Shown here: piece by piece, positions 17,504 through 25,703 of the stretch | Position numbering within the stretch: the first letter of the stretch is position 1 | Layout of the letters: each line of letters starts with the position of its first letter | DNA from: Dawidia cretensis | Lineage (GTDB): Bacteria > Bacteroidota > Bacteroidia > Cytophagales > Cyclobacteriaceae | Assembly (NCBI RefSeq): GCF_018598175.1 | Contig: NZ_JAHESE010000030.1 | Coordinates: forward strand, 32,590 to 96,589 | Direction: 5' to 3' | Length of the DNA stretch: 64,000 nucleotides | Position numbers and translations under genes: made by a program | Notes under the pieces: generated by a model | Databases searched by the model: none | What the model was told of the DNA's origin: nothing | The model's input: only the letters and a program-made list of their open reading frames with translations

Positions 17504-17634
17504 ACAGCGCTTTCCGGAATATGTATGTTAACAATCGTACTGTTCAGGATTTCTTTTCGTACCTCGGGAAAGATGATGTGCCACATTTCGCGCCAAGCCC
17601 GTTTGTCTCCGTAGGGATAACGTACGGAATGTAA
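17485..17634 (-). pseudogene. Fragment of an unidentified reverse-strand gene
   Basis: A 50-codon open stretch reads SVRYPYGDKRAWREMWHIIF, then PEVRKEILNSTIVNIHIPES. It has the composition of a real protein but lacks a start and is cut at both ends. It may be the upstream part of the gene whose tail is at 17212-17358. Family unknown. Confidence 0.35.
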
Positions 17635-17740
17635 TGTCTTTTTTTGCCTGCCGCAGTTCCTGTGGCCCTTGAAAAGACAGCAAACTTTCTTGTTTACGTA
17701 ACTTTCTGTTTCGAGACTCGTCTTGCATTAAATCTCTCTT

Positions 17741-18463
17741 ATGACACTCGATTCCAAATCAGAAGCGTTTTCACCCAAAAGACTGGCGAGGATAGGTGGC
17801 ATCATTTATCTGATCATAATTGTTTTCGGAGTATTCGGGGAGATTTTTGTGAGAAATAAAATAATCGTGGCAGGTGACCCGGCAGCGACTGCCCTGAATA
17901 TGCTGGCTTCACCGATGCTGTGGCGCTTTGGCATTGCCGGCGATTTGCTTATGCACGTCTGCGATGTGCCGCTGATCGTTATTTTTTACATCCTCCTAAG
18001 ACCGGTCAATAAAAATCTGGCATTGTTAAACCTGTCCTTCAATCTTATCCAAACCACGGTGCTTGTAGCAAATAAGCTGAACCTTTTGATGACTATGTTT
18101 TTGTTGGGAGATGCAGAATATTTAAAGACAGTTGACCTGGCCGAACTTAAAACATTATCCTATCTTTTCATTAAGCTTCATAGTTATGGTTTTGCAGTGG
18201 GGCTGATCTTTTTTGGGTTTGTCTGTATTGTTGAAGGACATCTGATTGTCAAGTCAGCCTTCATTCCCGGTATAATAGGCCGACTTCTACAGCTTGCCGG
18301 TATTTGCTATTTGTTGAACAGCTTTATCCTGATTCTTTATCCGGAGCAGTCAAGTATGATAATTCTTTTGCCGTGCTTTATCGCGGAGCTAGCGCTGGCC
18401 TTATGGATGTTAATCAAGGGCGTGGATGAACCCAAATGGAAGCTACGTATGCAAGGCGTATGA
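17741..18463 (+). CDS. DUF4386 family membrane protein
   Basis: A 240-aa protein with six or seven hydrophobic helices. The opening PKRLARIGGIIYLIIIVFG and the conserved RFGIAGDLLMHVCDVPLIVI followed by YILLRPVNKNLALL define DUF4386. The family is widespread in Bacteroidota and Actinobacteria without a known function. No partner gene is evident; the upstream side is decayed sequence. Confidence 0.85.
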   Translation: MTLDSKSEAFSPKRLARIGGIIYLIIIVFGVFGEIFVRNKIIVAGDPAATALNMLASPMLWRFGIAGDLLMHVCDVPLIVIFYILLRPVNKNLALLNLSFNLIQTTVLVANKLNLLMTMFLLGDAEYLKTVDLAELKTLSYLFIKLHSYGFAVGLIFFGFVCIVEGHLIVKSAFIPGIIGRLLQLAGICYLLNSFILILYPEQSSMIILLPCFIAELALALWMLIKGVDEPKWKLRMQGV

Positions 18464-18478
18464 GCCCGGCGAGTCATA

Positions 18479-18850
18479 TTAGCCATTTGTATTTCGCAGG
18501 ATCTTATCCATTTTCCGGCCTTTCGCCAACTCGTCCACCAGCTTGTCTAAATACCGGGCCTGCTGTGTCAACGGATTTGCAATTTCTTCCACGCGATACC
18601 CGCAGATCACGCCGGTGATCAGGCTCGCATTGGGGTTCAGTGTGGCCTGCTGAAAGAAAGTCTCAAAGGTTACTTTATCGTCGATAAGCTGCTGGAGTTT
18701 TTTATCGCTAAAGCCGGTCAACCACTTAATGACTTGATCCAGTTCATCTTTTGTACGTCCTTTTTTCTCCACTTTTGCGACATACATGGGATACACCGAG
18801 CCGAAGATCATCTTCGCGATGCGCTGATCGTGTGTACTCTTGCTGTTCAT
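18479..18850 (-). CDS. DUF2200 family protein
   Basis: A 123-aa cytoplasmic protein matching DUF2200 across its length. It shows [38 protein letters not shown], a [15 protein letters not shown] stretch, then [11 protein letters not shown] with a conserved Cys. Members are small conserved proteins of unknown role. The gene ends 15 bp from the convergent DUF4386 gene. Confidence 0.85.
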   Translation of the reverse strand: MNSKSTHDQRIAKMIFGSVYPMYVAKVEKKGRTKDELDQVIKWLTGFSDKKLQQLIDDKVTFETFFQQATLNPNASLITGVICGYRVEEIANPLTQQARYLDKLVDELAKGRKMDKILRNTNG

Positions 18851-18900
18851 AGGACCAAATTACTAAAAAACAGATTATCGCGACACACTGATCGCTTTTG

Positions 18901-19983
18901 TCAGGCTGTTGTGAATGAAGCATAGTCGGTATAGCCTTTATCGCCTTCCGTATAAAATGTAGCGTCATCGGGTACTGCCAGCGCAGCGTTGTGCCGGAAG
19001 CGTTCGGGCAGATCGGGATTGGCAATGAAGGGTTTGCCGAACCCGGCCAGATCAATCAACTCTGACTGTATCAACTGCTCAGCGGACTCGCGCGTATTGC
19101 CGCCGGTAAATATCAGGAGATTTTTAAAACGCCGGCGCACCTCGATCAAATAAGCATGCGGAATAGATGAGATACCGTTGACGACCTGGTTCGACAGATG
19201 CAGGAACCCGATATTCATTGCCGCCAATGCGTTTACCAGGTAGCGATGTGTCTCCAACTCATCCGGGTAAGGCGACAAGTCATTGACACTGGCAAACGGC
19301 GACAGCCTGATGCCGGTGCGTTCTGCGCCGATCGCCCCGACAACACCTTCCATTATTTCCAGTATAAACCGGCTGCGCTTTACCAACGAGCCGCCATAGT
19401 GATCTGTGCGATTATTGGTTTGTGGGTTCAGGAATTGCTCTGGCAGAAAGCCGTGCGCTCCGTGAATTTCCACGCCGTCAAACCCAAGCGCGACAGCCAT
19501 GGCAGCAGCCTCGACATGCAGCGCCACCAGGTCCTGCACCTCCGGCTGCGTTAATACAACGGGCTCCGGCATAGGCAGATGGCCGGTCGGTGTGCGCACA
19601 GTTTCATTGGCCTTTCTATCGGAAGCGCCGACCAGTGGAAGGCCGCCCATGTGATTGGCGGGATGCCCGATGCGACCGGTGTGTACCAGCTGAATAAAGA
19701 TCGTTCCGTTTTCGTGGTGCACAGTCTCGACGATGCGTTTCCATCCGTCGCGTTGCGCCTGTGTATAAAGACCGGGTGTATTCAGGTAGCCGATGGCGTT
19801 GGGGGCGATTGCGGTATTGTCTGTGACGATCAGGCCCGCGCCGGCGCGCTGGTGGTAGTATGTTGCCATCGCGTGGCCGGGTACGCCGTCGACGGCCCGG
19901 CGGCGATTCATGGGCGCCATGACCACGCGGTTCCGGAAAGCATATACTCCCTTCGTAAGGGGCGTTAATAATGTGTGCTGCAT
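18901..19983 (-). CDS. Alkene reductase of the Old Yellow Enzyme family
   Basis: A 360-aa FMN-dependent TIM-barrel ene-reductase (NADPH reduces activated C=C bonds; relatives NemA, PETN reductase). Landmarks are RNRVVMAPMNRRRA, QLVHTGRIGHP, the substrate-binding pair His174/His177 in EIHGAHGF, NNRTDHYGGSLVKRSRFILE, and the C-terminal FMN phosphate site FTGGNTRESAEQ. The proton-donor Tyr of the classic HGYL motif is Phe179 here. It is divergent from an AraC gene with an 84-bp shared upstream region, so that regulator is the likely controller. Confidence 0.92.
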   Translation of the reverse strand: MQHTLLTPLTKGVYAFRNRVVMAPMNRRRAVDGVPGHAMATYYHQRAGAGLIVTDNTAIAPNAIGYLNTPGLYTQAQRDGWKRIVETVHHENGTIFIQLVHTGRIGHPANHMGGLPLVGASDRKANETVRTPTGHLPMPEPVVLTQPEVQDLVALHVEAAAMAVALGFDGVEIHGAHGFLPEQFLNPQTNNRTDHYGGSLVKRSRFILEIMEGVVGAIGAERTGIRLSPFASVNDLSPYPDELETHRYLVNALAAMNIGFLHLSNQVVNGISSIPHAYLIEVRRRFKNLLIFTGGNTRESAEQLIQSELIDLAGFGKPFIANPDLPERFRHNAALAVPDDATFYTEGDKGYTDYASFTTA

Positions 19984-20067
19984 AGTGAATTAGTATGCTG
20001 CGAAGCTAGCAGTGGGCTACGCGGGCTGCCCTGTAAAACGAAAGGTTTGTTTTGTACATTTGGAGGT

Positions 20068-20955
20068 ATGCCGAAGGTCTTGTATCAACCGTTCGAAATG
20101 CAGGTCTCCAATCTGCAGCACTGGAACAAGGAGCCACTCATTTATCACTTCTTCGAGATTGTGCAAATTGCCGAAGGGTGTGGCCGTCGGGAAGCAAATC
20201 GGAACAAACTACGGTACAGCACGGGTGATATCTTCTTGTTTACGCCGCTTGACTGCCGGGGCTTTGTCAGCGAGGTGCCTACGCGGTTTTACTCTATACG
20301 CTTCTCCGAAATATTTCTGGGGCAAGACCGGTCGCCGCACGATCAAGCGCGCATTAGCTTGTGGCTAAGGAAGTTGCAGAGCATCTTTTTTCACCACAAC
20401 CGGTTTCATCAATTGCCGATCACCGATCCGGAGGATTGCCGCACCGTGAACAGTCTCATCCAAAGCCTGGCCGGTGAATACGTCCGCAAGCCGCTACGCC
20501 ACGAAGAGAACCTGCAGCATTTTATCATGCTGATTTTGAACATTCTGGAGCGCAACGTACTGGCTCAGGGCGCTCCTGTCATTCACGCTCACGCTGACGA
20601 ATCCGTTGTCCACCAGATGCTGATGCACATCCAGCGGCATATCGGTGAGCCGGAAAAGCTGAGTGTCGACTCCCTGGCCGCTACGTTTAATCTCTCTGCC
20701 ACCTATGTCGGCGAGTATTTCCGGAAGTATACCGGGGAAAGCCTGCAGCACTACATTGTCGGTGCCAAAATCAAGCGCGCCGAGCAACGCCTACTACACA
20801 GCAATCTCTCGCTAACGCAGATAGCGGATGAGTTAGGGTTTGTGGACGATAGCCATCTGAGTAAGCAATTCAAGAAACGCTATGGAACAAGTCCGGTAAA
20901 ATACCGGAAAGCCGCGGGACAGCTTCCGGAGCAGGACGCGATCGGGGATACATGA
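20068..20955 (+). CDS. AraC family transcriptional regulator
   Basis: A 295-aa regulator with an N-terminal cupin domain (EIVQIAEGCGRREANRNKLR, then SIRFSEIFLGQD). Two C-terminal HTH motifs follow (SLAATFNLSATYVGEYFRKY; QIADELGFVDDSHLSKQFKK), ending YGTSPVKYRK. The start at 20068 is fixed by a strong GGAGG four bases upstream; an open frame extends back to 19975 but overlaps the divergent gene. Its place opposite the Old Yellow Enzyme gene suggests it activates that reductase. Confidence 0.88.
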   Translation: MPKVLYQPFEMQVSNLQHWNKEPLIYHFFEIVQIAEGCGRREANRNKLRYSTGDIFLFTPLDCRGFVSEVPTRFYSIRFSEIFLGQDRSPHDQARISLWLRKLQSIFFHHNRFHQLPITDPEDCRTVNSLIQSLAGEYVRKPLRHEENLQHFIMLILNILERNVLAQGAPVIHAHADESVVHQMLMHIQRHIGEPEKLSVDSLAATFNLSATYVGEYFRKYTGESLQHYIVGAKIKRAEQRLLHSNLSLTQIADELGFVDDSHLSKQFKKRYGTSPVKYRKAAGQLPEQDAIGDT

Positions 20956-20975
20956 TTTTGCGAGGGTTTTACAAA

Positions 20976-21007
20976 AAAAGGCTTCTACTTTTGGATAGAA
21001 GCCTTTT
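20976..21007. terminator. Bidirectional terminator between AraC and SDR genes
   Basis: AAAAGGCTTCTA (20976-20987) pairs perfectly with TAGAAGCCTTTT (20996-21007). The A-run on one side and T-run on the other serve both convergent genes. Confidence 0.85.
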
Positions 21008-21033
21008 CGCGTAATTTAAAGTAGCGCGAATGA

Positions 21034-21780
21034 CTATGCATTAAACCCGCCGTCGATGGTAACCCACGACCCGGTAATCTGCCTTGCCTCGTCACTTGCC
21101 AGGTATGATATCAACCCGGCCACGTCCTCTGCTTTGCCATAGTTGGCCAGCGCCATCCGGCTGCGTGCGTGGTCGGCATGTGCGCCCTCAGCGGGGTTCA
21201 TGTCGGTTTCTGTCGGCCCAGGTTGTACCAGTGTAACAGAGATGCCTTTCGGCCCGAGGTCGCGGGCCAATCCACGGGTAAAGCCTTGCAAGGCGGATTT
21301 GCTCATCGTATACAGTGTGGTTTGTGGGCCAATGGCATTGTCTGCCATATTGCTGCCGATGGTAATGATGCGTCCGCCGGCTTTGAGGTGTTTTACCGCC
21401 TCCAGCGCGGCTACATATACTGCTTTGACGTTCACCGTCATTACCTGATCATATTCCTCAATCGTGTGTTCATTAAAATCTTTACCAATATAGATGCCGG
21501 CATTGTTCACCAATACATCCAGGCCACCAAACTCGGCAACGGTTTTGTTCACGGCGTTTATAATGTCACCAGCCTTGGCACTGTCCGCGCCAATGGCGAT
21601 GGTACGACCGCCTGTCGCGTTCACTTCTGCGACTAACGCATTTGCTTTCTCGGGAGACCGGGTATAGGTAAAGGCTACATGTGCCCCTTCTGCCGCTAAA
21701 CGACGAACGGTCGCGGCTCCGATACCACGGCTACCGCCGGTGACCAGGACTACTTTATTTTCTAACTTTTTCATTCCCAT
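21034..21780 (-). CDS. Short-chain dehydrogenase/reductase
   Basis: A 248-aa NAD(P)-dependent Rossmann oxidoreductase. It has the cofactor motif TGGSRGIG, NNAG, the catalytic YTMSK (Tyr-x-x-x-Lys) preceded by GSNMADN, the PG motif in VQPGPTETDMNP, and a C-terminal GSWVTIDGGFNA typical of FabG-like SDRs. I start at MGMKKLENK just before the first beta strand; the frame is open further upstream but would cover the promoter. It is divergent from an HxlR regulator, an arrangement often seen for quinone- or aldehyde-stress oxidoreductases. The substrate is unknown. Confidence 0.9.
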   Translation of the reverse strand: MGMKKLENKVVLVTGGSRGIGAATVRRLAAEGAHVAFTYTRSPEKANALVAEVNATGGRTIAIGADSAKAGDIINAVNKTVAEFGGLDVLVNNAGIYIGKDFNEHTIEEYDQVMTVNVKAVYVAALEAVKHLKAGGRIITIGSNMADNAIGPQTTLYTMSKSALQGFTRGLARDLGPKGISVTLVQPGPTETDMNPAEGAHADHARSRMALANYGKAEDVAGLISYLASDEARQITGSWVTIDGGFNA

Positions 21781-21806
21781 TTTTGTTTGTATTTCAAAGT
21801 ATGGCA

Positions 21807-21838
21807 CAAACCTACCTCGTGAAGCTTTACCTTTGCAA
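21807..21838 (-). promoter_or_regulatory. Candidate promoter of the SDR gene
   Basis: On the reverse strand TAGGTTTG (21807-21814) matches the Bacteroidota -7 box TAnnTTTG. A TTG lies 21 bp upstream (21836-21838), one to two bases more than the usual spacing. The SDR start is 27 bp downstream. Confidence 0.45.
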
Positions 21839-21850
21839 GTAAGCATCTGA

Positions 21851-21867
21851 TTGTTAGATACTAACAA
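21851..21867. promoter_or_regulatory. Candidate HxlR operator palindrome
   Basis: TTGTTAG-ATA-CTAACAA is a perfect 7-bp inverted repeat in the SDR/hxlR divergent region, ending 11 bp before the regulator's ATG. HxlR-type winged-helix dimers bind such palindromes. It is placed to repress the regulator and to influence the SDR promoter 13 bp beyond. Confidence 0.6.
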
Positions 21868-21878
21868 AATAGTAAGAA

Positions 21879-22262
21879 ATGAGAAAGCAGACTTCAACAA
21901 ACGCTCTGAATGAAAAACATATCATTGATACCTGCGGCATGGCCGTGGCGTTACAGGTAATCGGTGGTCGGTGGAAACCCGCTATTTTATGCCGGTTGGC
22001 GGATAGCACAATGCGCTATAGCGAACTAAAAAAATCGATTGAGGGCATTTCTGAACGCATGCTGGTCGCCCAGCTGCGCGAGCTTGAGCGGGAAGGCATT
22101 GTACGCAGGGTAGTATACCCCGAGGTCCCTCCGCGGGTCGAGTATGAGATCACCCAGCTTGGACGTACGATGAGGCCCATGCTAAACGCGATGGCCGAAT
22201 GGGGCCGTATGCACCGCACGTTGAACGAGCAGCGATCGGCAGAACAACTTGCGGAAGTCTAA
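21879..22262 (+). CDS. HxlR family transcriptional regulator
   Basis: A 127-aa winged-helix protein with the family signature: CGMAVALQVIGGRWKPAILC (conserved Cys and GGRWK), RYSELKKSIEGISERMLVAQ, LRELEREGIVRR and VEYEITQLGRTMRPMLNAMA. HxlR proteins often sense aldehydes, quinones or disulfide stress through the conserved Cys. Its divergent neighbour, an SDR oxidoreductase, is the likely target. Start is the ATG 11 bp after a perfect palindrome. Confidence 0.9.
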   Translation: MRKQTSTNALNEKHIIDTCGMAVALQVIGGRWKPAILCRLADSTMRYSELKKSIEGISERMLVAQLRELEREGIVRRVVYPEVPPRVEYEITQLGRTMRPMLNAMAEWGRMHRTLNEQRSAEQLAEV

Positions 22263-22492
22263 GCCGCGCAAGGAAAACCGGCAGGGCCAATTCCATGCGC
22301 GTACTTCCTCTTAAATTTAGGCGCCATCGGGAATATAATTGGAAAACGGCGATCCGGAGTTCCCTGGAGGAAATATAGCCGTGCAGCCACACGACTCGAT
22401 GGGCGCAATATATATCGAACAAAACATTTTGAGCTACAATAGTTGCTAAAGAGTATATTTTAAGTTACATTACTTTCTCTAACCAAAATGTT

Positions 22493-22675
22493 ATGAAAAT
22501 ATTAAACCATTGCCTGAATTATCCGATAACCGTCAAACGAGTGGCTATGTTATTGGCCGCGACGGTTATATTCATCTCTCTACAGGGGTGCCAGGAGGAA
22601 ATCATAAAACCTGCAGATGATAACCGCGAGTCGCCGAAGCATCCGCCGCAACCGCCCACAGAGGACGAACCATAA
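22493..22675 (+). CDS. Small lipoprotein, copy 1
   Basis: A 60-aa protein: leader MKILNHCLNYPITVKRVAML and a lipobox LQGC, then a short acidic and proline-rich tail (CQEEIIKPADD, PKHPPQPPTEDEP). After processing only about 28 residues would remain, anchored by lipid. A near-identical copy follows 91 bp downstream, including about 60 bp of upstream DNA (CAATAGTTG at the left, CAAAATGTTATGAAA at the start codon). Function unknown; the family is new to me. Confidence 0.65.
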   Translation: MKILNHCLNYPITVKRVAMLLAATVIFISLQGCQEEIIKPADDNRESPKHPPQPPTEDEP

Positions 22676-22766
22676 GGCGATGGAATTGTCTATGGAACAG
22701 TGAGCCGGCAATAGTTGAGCGAAAGTATAGTTACGTTAGATTACTACTCATCTAAAACAAAATGTT

Positions 22767-22952
22767 ATGAAAAGATTAGGCTATTATCTGCATTATCCGG
22801 GAGCCGTTAAACGAGTGACTATGTTATTGGCCGCGACCGTTATATTCGTCTCTCTACAGGGGTGCCAGGAGGAGATCATAAAGCCTGCTGATGATCACCG
22901 CGAGTCGCCGAAGCATCCGCCGACACCGCCGCCCCCAGAAGAGGATCCATAG
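22767..22952 (+). CDS. Small lipoprotein, copy 2
   Basis: A 61-aa paralogue of the preceding gene with leader MKRLGYYLHYPGAVKRVTML and lipobox LQGC, and a tail differing mainly by PTPPPPEEDP. The central 30 residues are nearly identical between copies. Differences cluster at the first 15 residues and the tail, so the copies have diverged while keeping the lipobox and frame. This argues that both are expressed. Confidence 0.65.
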   Translation: MKRLGYYLHYPGAVKRVTMLLAATVIFVSLQGCQEEIIKPADDHRESPKHPPTPPPPEEDP

Positions 22953-23166
22953 GCAAGGGAATTGTCAATGGAACAGAAACCTACCCGGCAGATGGCTGCA
23001 GCAGGGATTCTGTAAGCAATATTCAAGACTTGTCGCACATTGATGGTAGTCGCTGTGAAAGCAGCGGCTACTTGCTTTTTGTAGGAAGCCATGATATCCG
23101 TCACCCTGCCTTTCATCCGTTGAATCGGATCCATGAATACATTCGAAATACCTTCTGCCCTACCAA

Positions 23167-23994
23167 ATGAGTTTCTACAAGCAGTTCATGCCTCCTACGG
23201 CGCTCACCGGATTGATTCGCGCGCTTGAAATATACCGCGTTAATTGGAATTCCGGGGGGAATCTTCCGGAGCCATTTATTACCTGCCTTGCGAATACCGA
23301 GCAGTGCCTCTATTTCTATGTAAATGATTCGATCCGAATTGTTCCCGCAGCACATGTAGAAGTTCCTGTTCCTCCTGTGGTAATCACCGGACCGAAGAAC
23401 AAACCGGTGGGGCTACTGTTCGGAAAAGATCACCTGATGGTCAAGGTGATCTTCCATCCTACCGGCACGTATCGCTTGCTCGGACTCAATATGAAGGAGA
23501 CGGTAAACAACGGGCTGGATGCAACGCGCTTTTGGGGAGTGGCGCTCAACGACATTCTGCATCAACTCCGTGGAGCAGACTCGTATGAAAGTATGATACA
23601 GGTTATTTGCGCCTTTATCGAAGCTAAGTTTGATGTACGATGCCGTCCGCAGGAGCCTATCGATCTGGTGGCTATGAAGATGCTTGATCCGTTGACTGAT
23701 CATTCCCAAGAAGAATGGGCCGCGATGGCTTGCCTCAGCCTGCGACAATTCGAGCGCAATTTTATGACCCGGATAGGCATCACGCCGAAACTTTTTATCC
23801 GCATTGTGCGCTTTGAGCACGCGATGAAAATCAAGAACGATCACCCACAGAAAAGCTGGTCTCAGATTGCAGAAGAATGTGGCTACACGGATTCATCCCA
23901 TTTGCTACGGGAATTCAAAGAGTTTGCTGAGTTTCCGCCAAGCCGGTTTTATCTTCAACCGACGAGCGGGTACAGTGATTTCCCGACAGGTTAG
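23167..23994 (+). CDS. AraC family transcriptional regulator
   Basis: A 275-aa regulator of the DUF6597-like type (YVNDSIRIVPAAHVEVPVPP, VKVIFHPTGTYRLLGLNM). The C-terminal HTH region is clear (MACLSLRQFERNFMTRIGIT and QIAEECGYTDSSHLLREFKE), ending EFPPSRFY. It follows the tandem small lipoproteins by 214 bp and precedes an ICMT-like gene by 69 bp. The start is the ATG of MSFYKQFMPP. Confidence 0.83.
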   Translation: MSFYKQFMPPTALTGLIRALEIYRVNWNSGGNLPEPFITCLANTEQCLYFYVNDSIRIVPAAHVEVPVPPVVITGPKNKPVGLLFGKDHLMVKVIFHPTGTYRLLGLNMKETVNNGLDATRFWGVALNDILHQLRGADSYESMIQVICAFIEAKFDVRCRPQEPIDLVAMKMLDPLTDHSQEEWAAMACLSLRQFERNFMTRIGITPKLFIRIVRFEHAMKIKNDHPQKSWSQIAEECGYTDSSHLLREFKEFAEFPPSRFYLQPTSGYSDFPTG

Positions 23995-24063
23995 CGAATG
24001 TCGTTTTTTTACTAAGGCGTTCCCGGGCCGATATCCTACGTTTGTTTCCATAATTGCTTCACT

Positions 24064-24555
24064 ATGGAAAACAACTCATTGCATATTCCCCGGCAGGATC
24101 ATGCGGGCGTGTATGTCCCACCACCCATGATTTACGTGGTTACATTCTTCCTTTCCATAGGTTTACAACGCGTTGCCCCGCTACCCTCGGCATGGCTCGG
24201 AACCGGCACAGCACATGCTGCACGATGGGTCATCGTGGCCATTGGCCTACTTCTCCTTCTTTCTGCGCTCTGGCGCTTCGCTATCTCGCGAAATACATTA
24301 ATCACCGTTAAACCGGCAAAGTCGTTGCAAACCACGGGCGTCTACGCCTTCTCACGCAATCCCATGTATCTGGCCTTGCTGATAATGTTTACGGCGATTG
24401 CATTTTTTAAGGGCAACTCCTGGACATTCCTGATGATCGCCCCGCTGATGTTCGTGGTGCAGACCTATGTAATCAGGAAGGAAGAACAATACCTCCAACG
24501 CGCATTCGGCGAAGAGTTCAGCCGTTATAAAGGCAAGGTCAGGCGATGGCTGTAG
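24064..24555 (+). CDS. Isoprenylcysteine methyltransferase-like membrane protein
   Basis: A 163-aa protein with four hydrophobic helices. The conserved C-terminal region of the ICMT/PEMT-type family is present: GVYAFSRNPMYLALLIMFTA, then RKEEQYLQRAFGEEFSRYKG with the EE-x-L-x-x-x-F-G-x-x-Y core that binds S-adenosylmethionine. Bacterial members methylate unknown small or lipid substrates in the inner membrane. The gene lies 69 bp after the AraC gene and may be controlled by it. Confidence 0.85.
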   Translation: MENNSLHIPRQDHAGVYVPPPMIYVVTFFLSIGLQRVAPLPSAWLGTGTAHAARWVIVAIGLLLLLSALWRFAISRNTLITVKPAKSLQTTGVYAFSRNPMYLALLIMFTAIAFFKGNSWTFLMIAPLMFVVQTYVIRKEEQYLQRAFGEEFSRYKGKVRRWL

Positions 24556-24598
24556 GTGCATCCGGCCAATTTCTTATATGACAACCAACCCCATTACA

Positions 24599-25423
24599 AT
24601 GTCAACGCGACGCCACCTCACCTTCATCATGTTATTTTCAACGTTGTTTGCCTGCCAGAAAGATGACGACTCCGGTCCGGTTGCTGTGGCCGCTTGCCGC
24701 ATTCAAAAAGAAATGACTGACGACGGACATTCTATATTTTATAGCTACGATGATAATGGAAACCCGACGAAGATCGAACGCTATAATCCCTACACCATGA
24801 CACACGTGCTTAACGTGCTCAGTTTCGGAATGTCTATCGCGGAGGTGAACAAATTGCATCCCATGACTTTCACAACCGACTATGGCGTGGGTTTTCTTAC
24901 AGCCCTGCCGGAAGTCGCGCTTATTTCGGTGACAATGGATGGGGTAACGCAGGTAAACTGGAGGACCTACCTTTTTCACTACGATTTTAATGGCAGACTC
25001 GTCCGCGTCGGCGAGGAAACGGAGAACATTCAAGGCGATGACGAATGGGAACTATTGATTACCTATAATGAACAAGACAACGTCGTCAAAATGGTTTATG
25101 TACTAACCACCGGCGCGCGTAATGTCAGCACGGTGATCATGGTGGATGGGCATGATCACCACCAGACGCCCTATGCCGGTGTCAAAGGATATAAATTTCT
25201 AACTATCAATTGGGACAATTCCGACTCGTGGCCCATTATAACAGCCCTGAGTAAGAACAACCCGACGGGCTATCGACTAATCGTTAATGAAGTAGAATCG
25301 ATGAAGATATCCATAGAATATGAATACAATGAACAAGGGTTTCCGCTTGTACGTACCGTGACGAATAGGAACGACGCCGGCCAACGCACATATCGCCTGA
25401 CGTATGAATATGTCTGCCAATGA
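24599..25423 (+). CDS. Lipoprotein of unknown function (YD-repeat/DUF4595-like)
   Basis: A 274-aa lipoprotein: leader MSTRRHLTFIMLFSTLFAC with the lipobox Cys about residue 19, followed by the acidic QKDDD segment typical of surface-exported Bacteroidota lipoproteins. The body has repeated motifs such as FYSYDDNGNPTKIERYN, FHYDFNGRLVRVGEE, ITYNEQDNVVKMVY and YEYNEQGFPLVRTV. These are YD-repeat-like beta hairpins seen in DUF4595-type proteins. No catalytic site is visible. The first in-frame ATG (24578) would extend the leader awkwardly. Confidence 0.65.
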   Translation: MSTRRHLTFIMLFSTLFACQKDDDSGPVAVAACRIQKEMTDDGHSIFYSYDDNGNPTKIERYNPYTMTHVLNVLSFGMSIAEVNKLHPMTFTTDYGVGFLTALPEVALISVTMDGVTQVNWRTYLFHYDFNGRLVRVGEETENIQGDDEWELLITYNEQDNVVKMVYVLTTGARNVSTVIMVDGHDHHQTPYAGVKGYKFLTINWDNSDSWPIITALSKNNPTGYRLIVNEVESMKISIEYEYNEQGFPLVRTVTNRNDAGQRTYRLTYEYVCQ

Positions 25424-25703
25424 ATTCTACGATCTTCCCTCCTTGCTTACAATAATGTTTCCAAGGTTATAACCTAGATATTTAACCAACGCTATTGAAA
25501 TTTGCCGTCGTTTATTTATATTGACACACATAGTCTTTAGAGCATGCACCGGATATATTCAGTGGGTGATTTCTGCACAGCTCTACAGTTACCAACGGAC
25601 GATTTCTTTTAAATCAGGCTAGCTTCAGTTTGCATTGCGGGTACATTTAAGGAGATCTGTTTCGACCCCGAAACCAGAAATTGCTCTTTAACGAAACTCA
25701 TAT

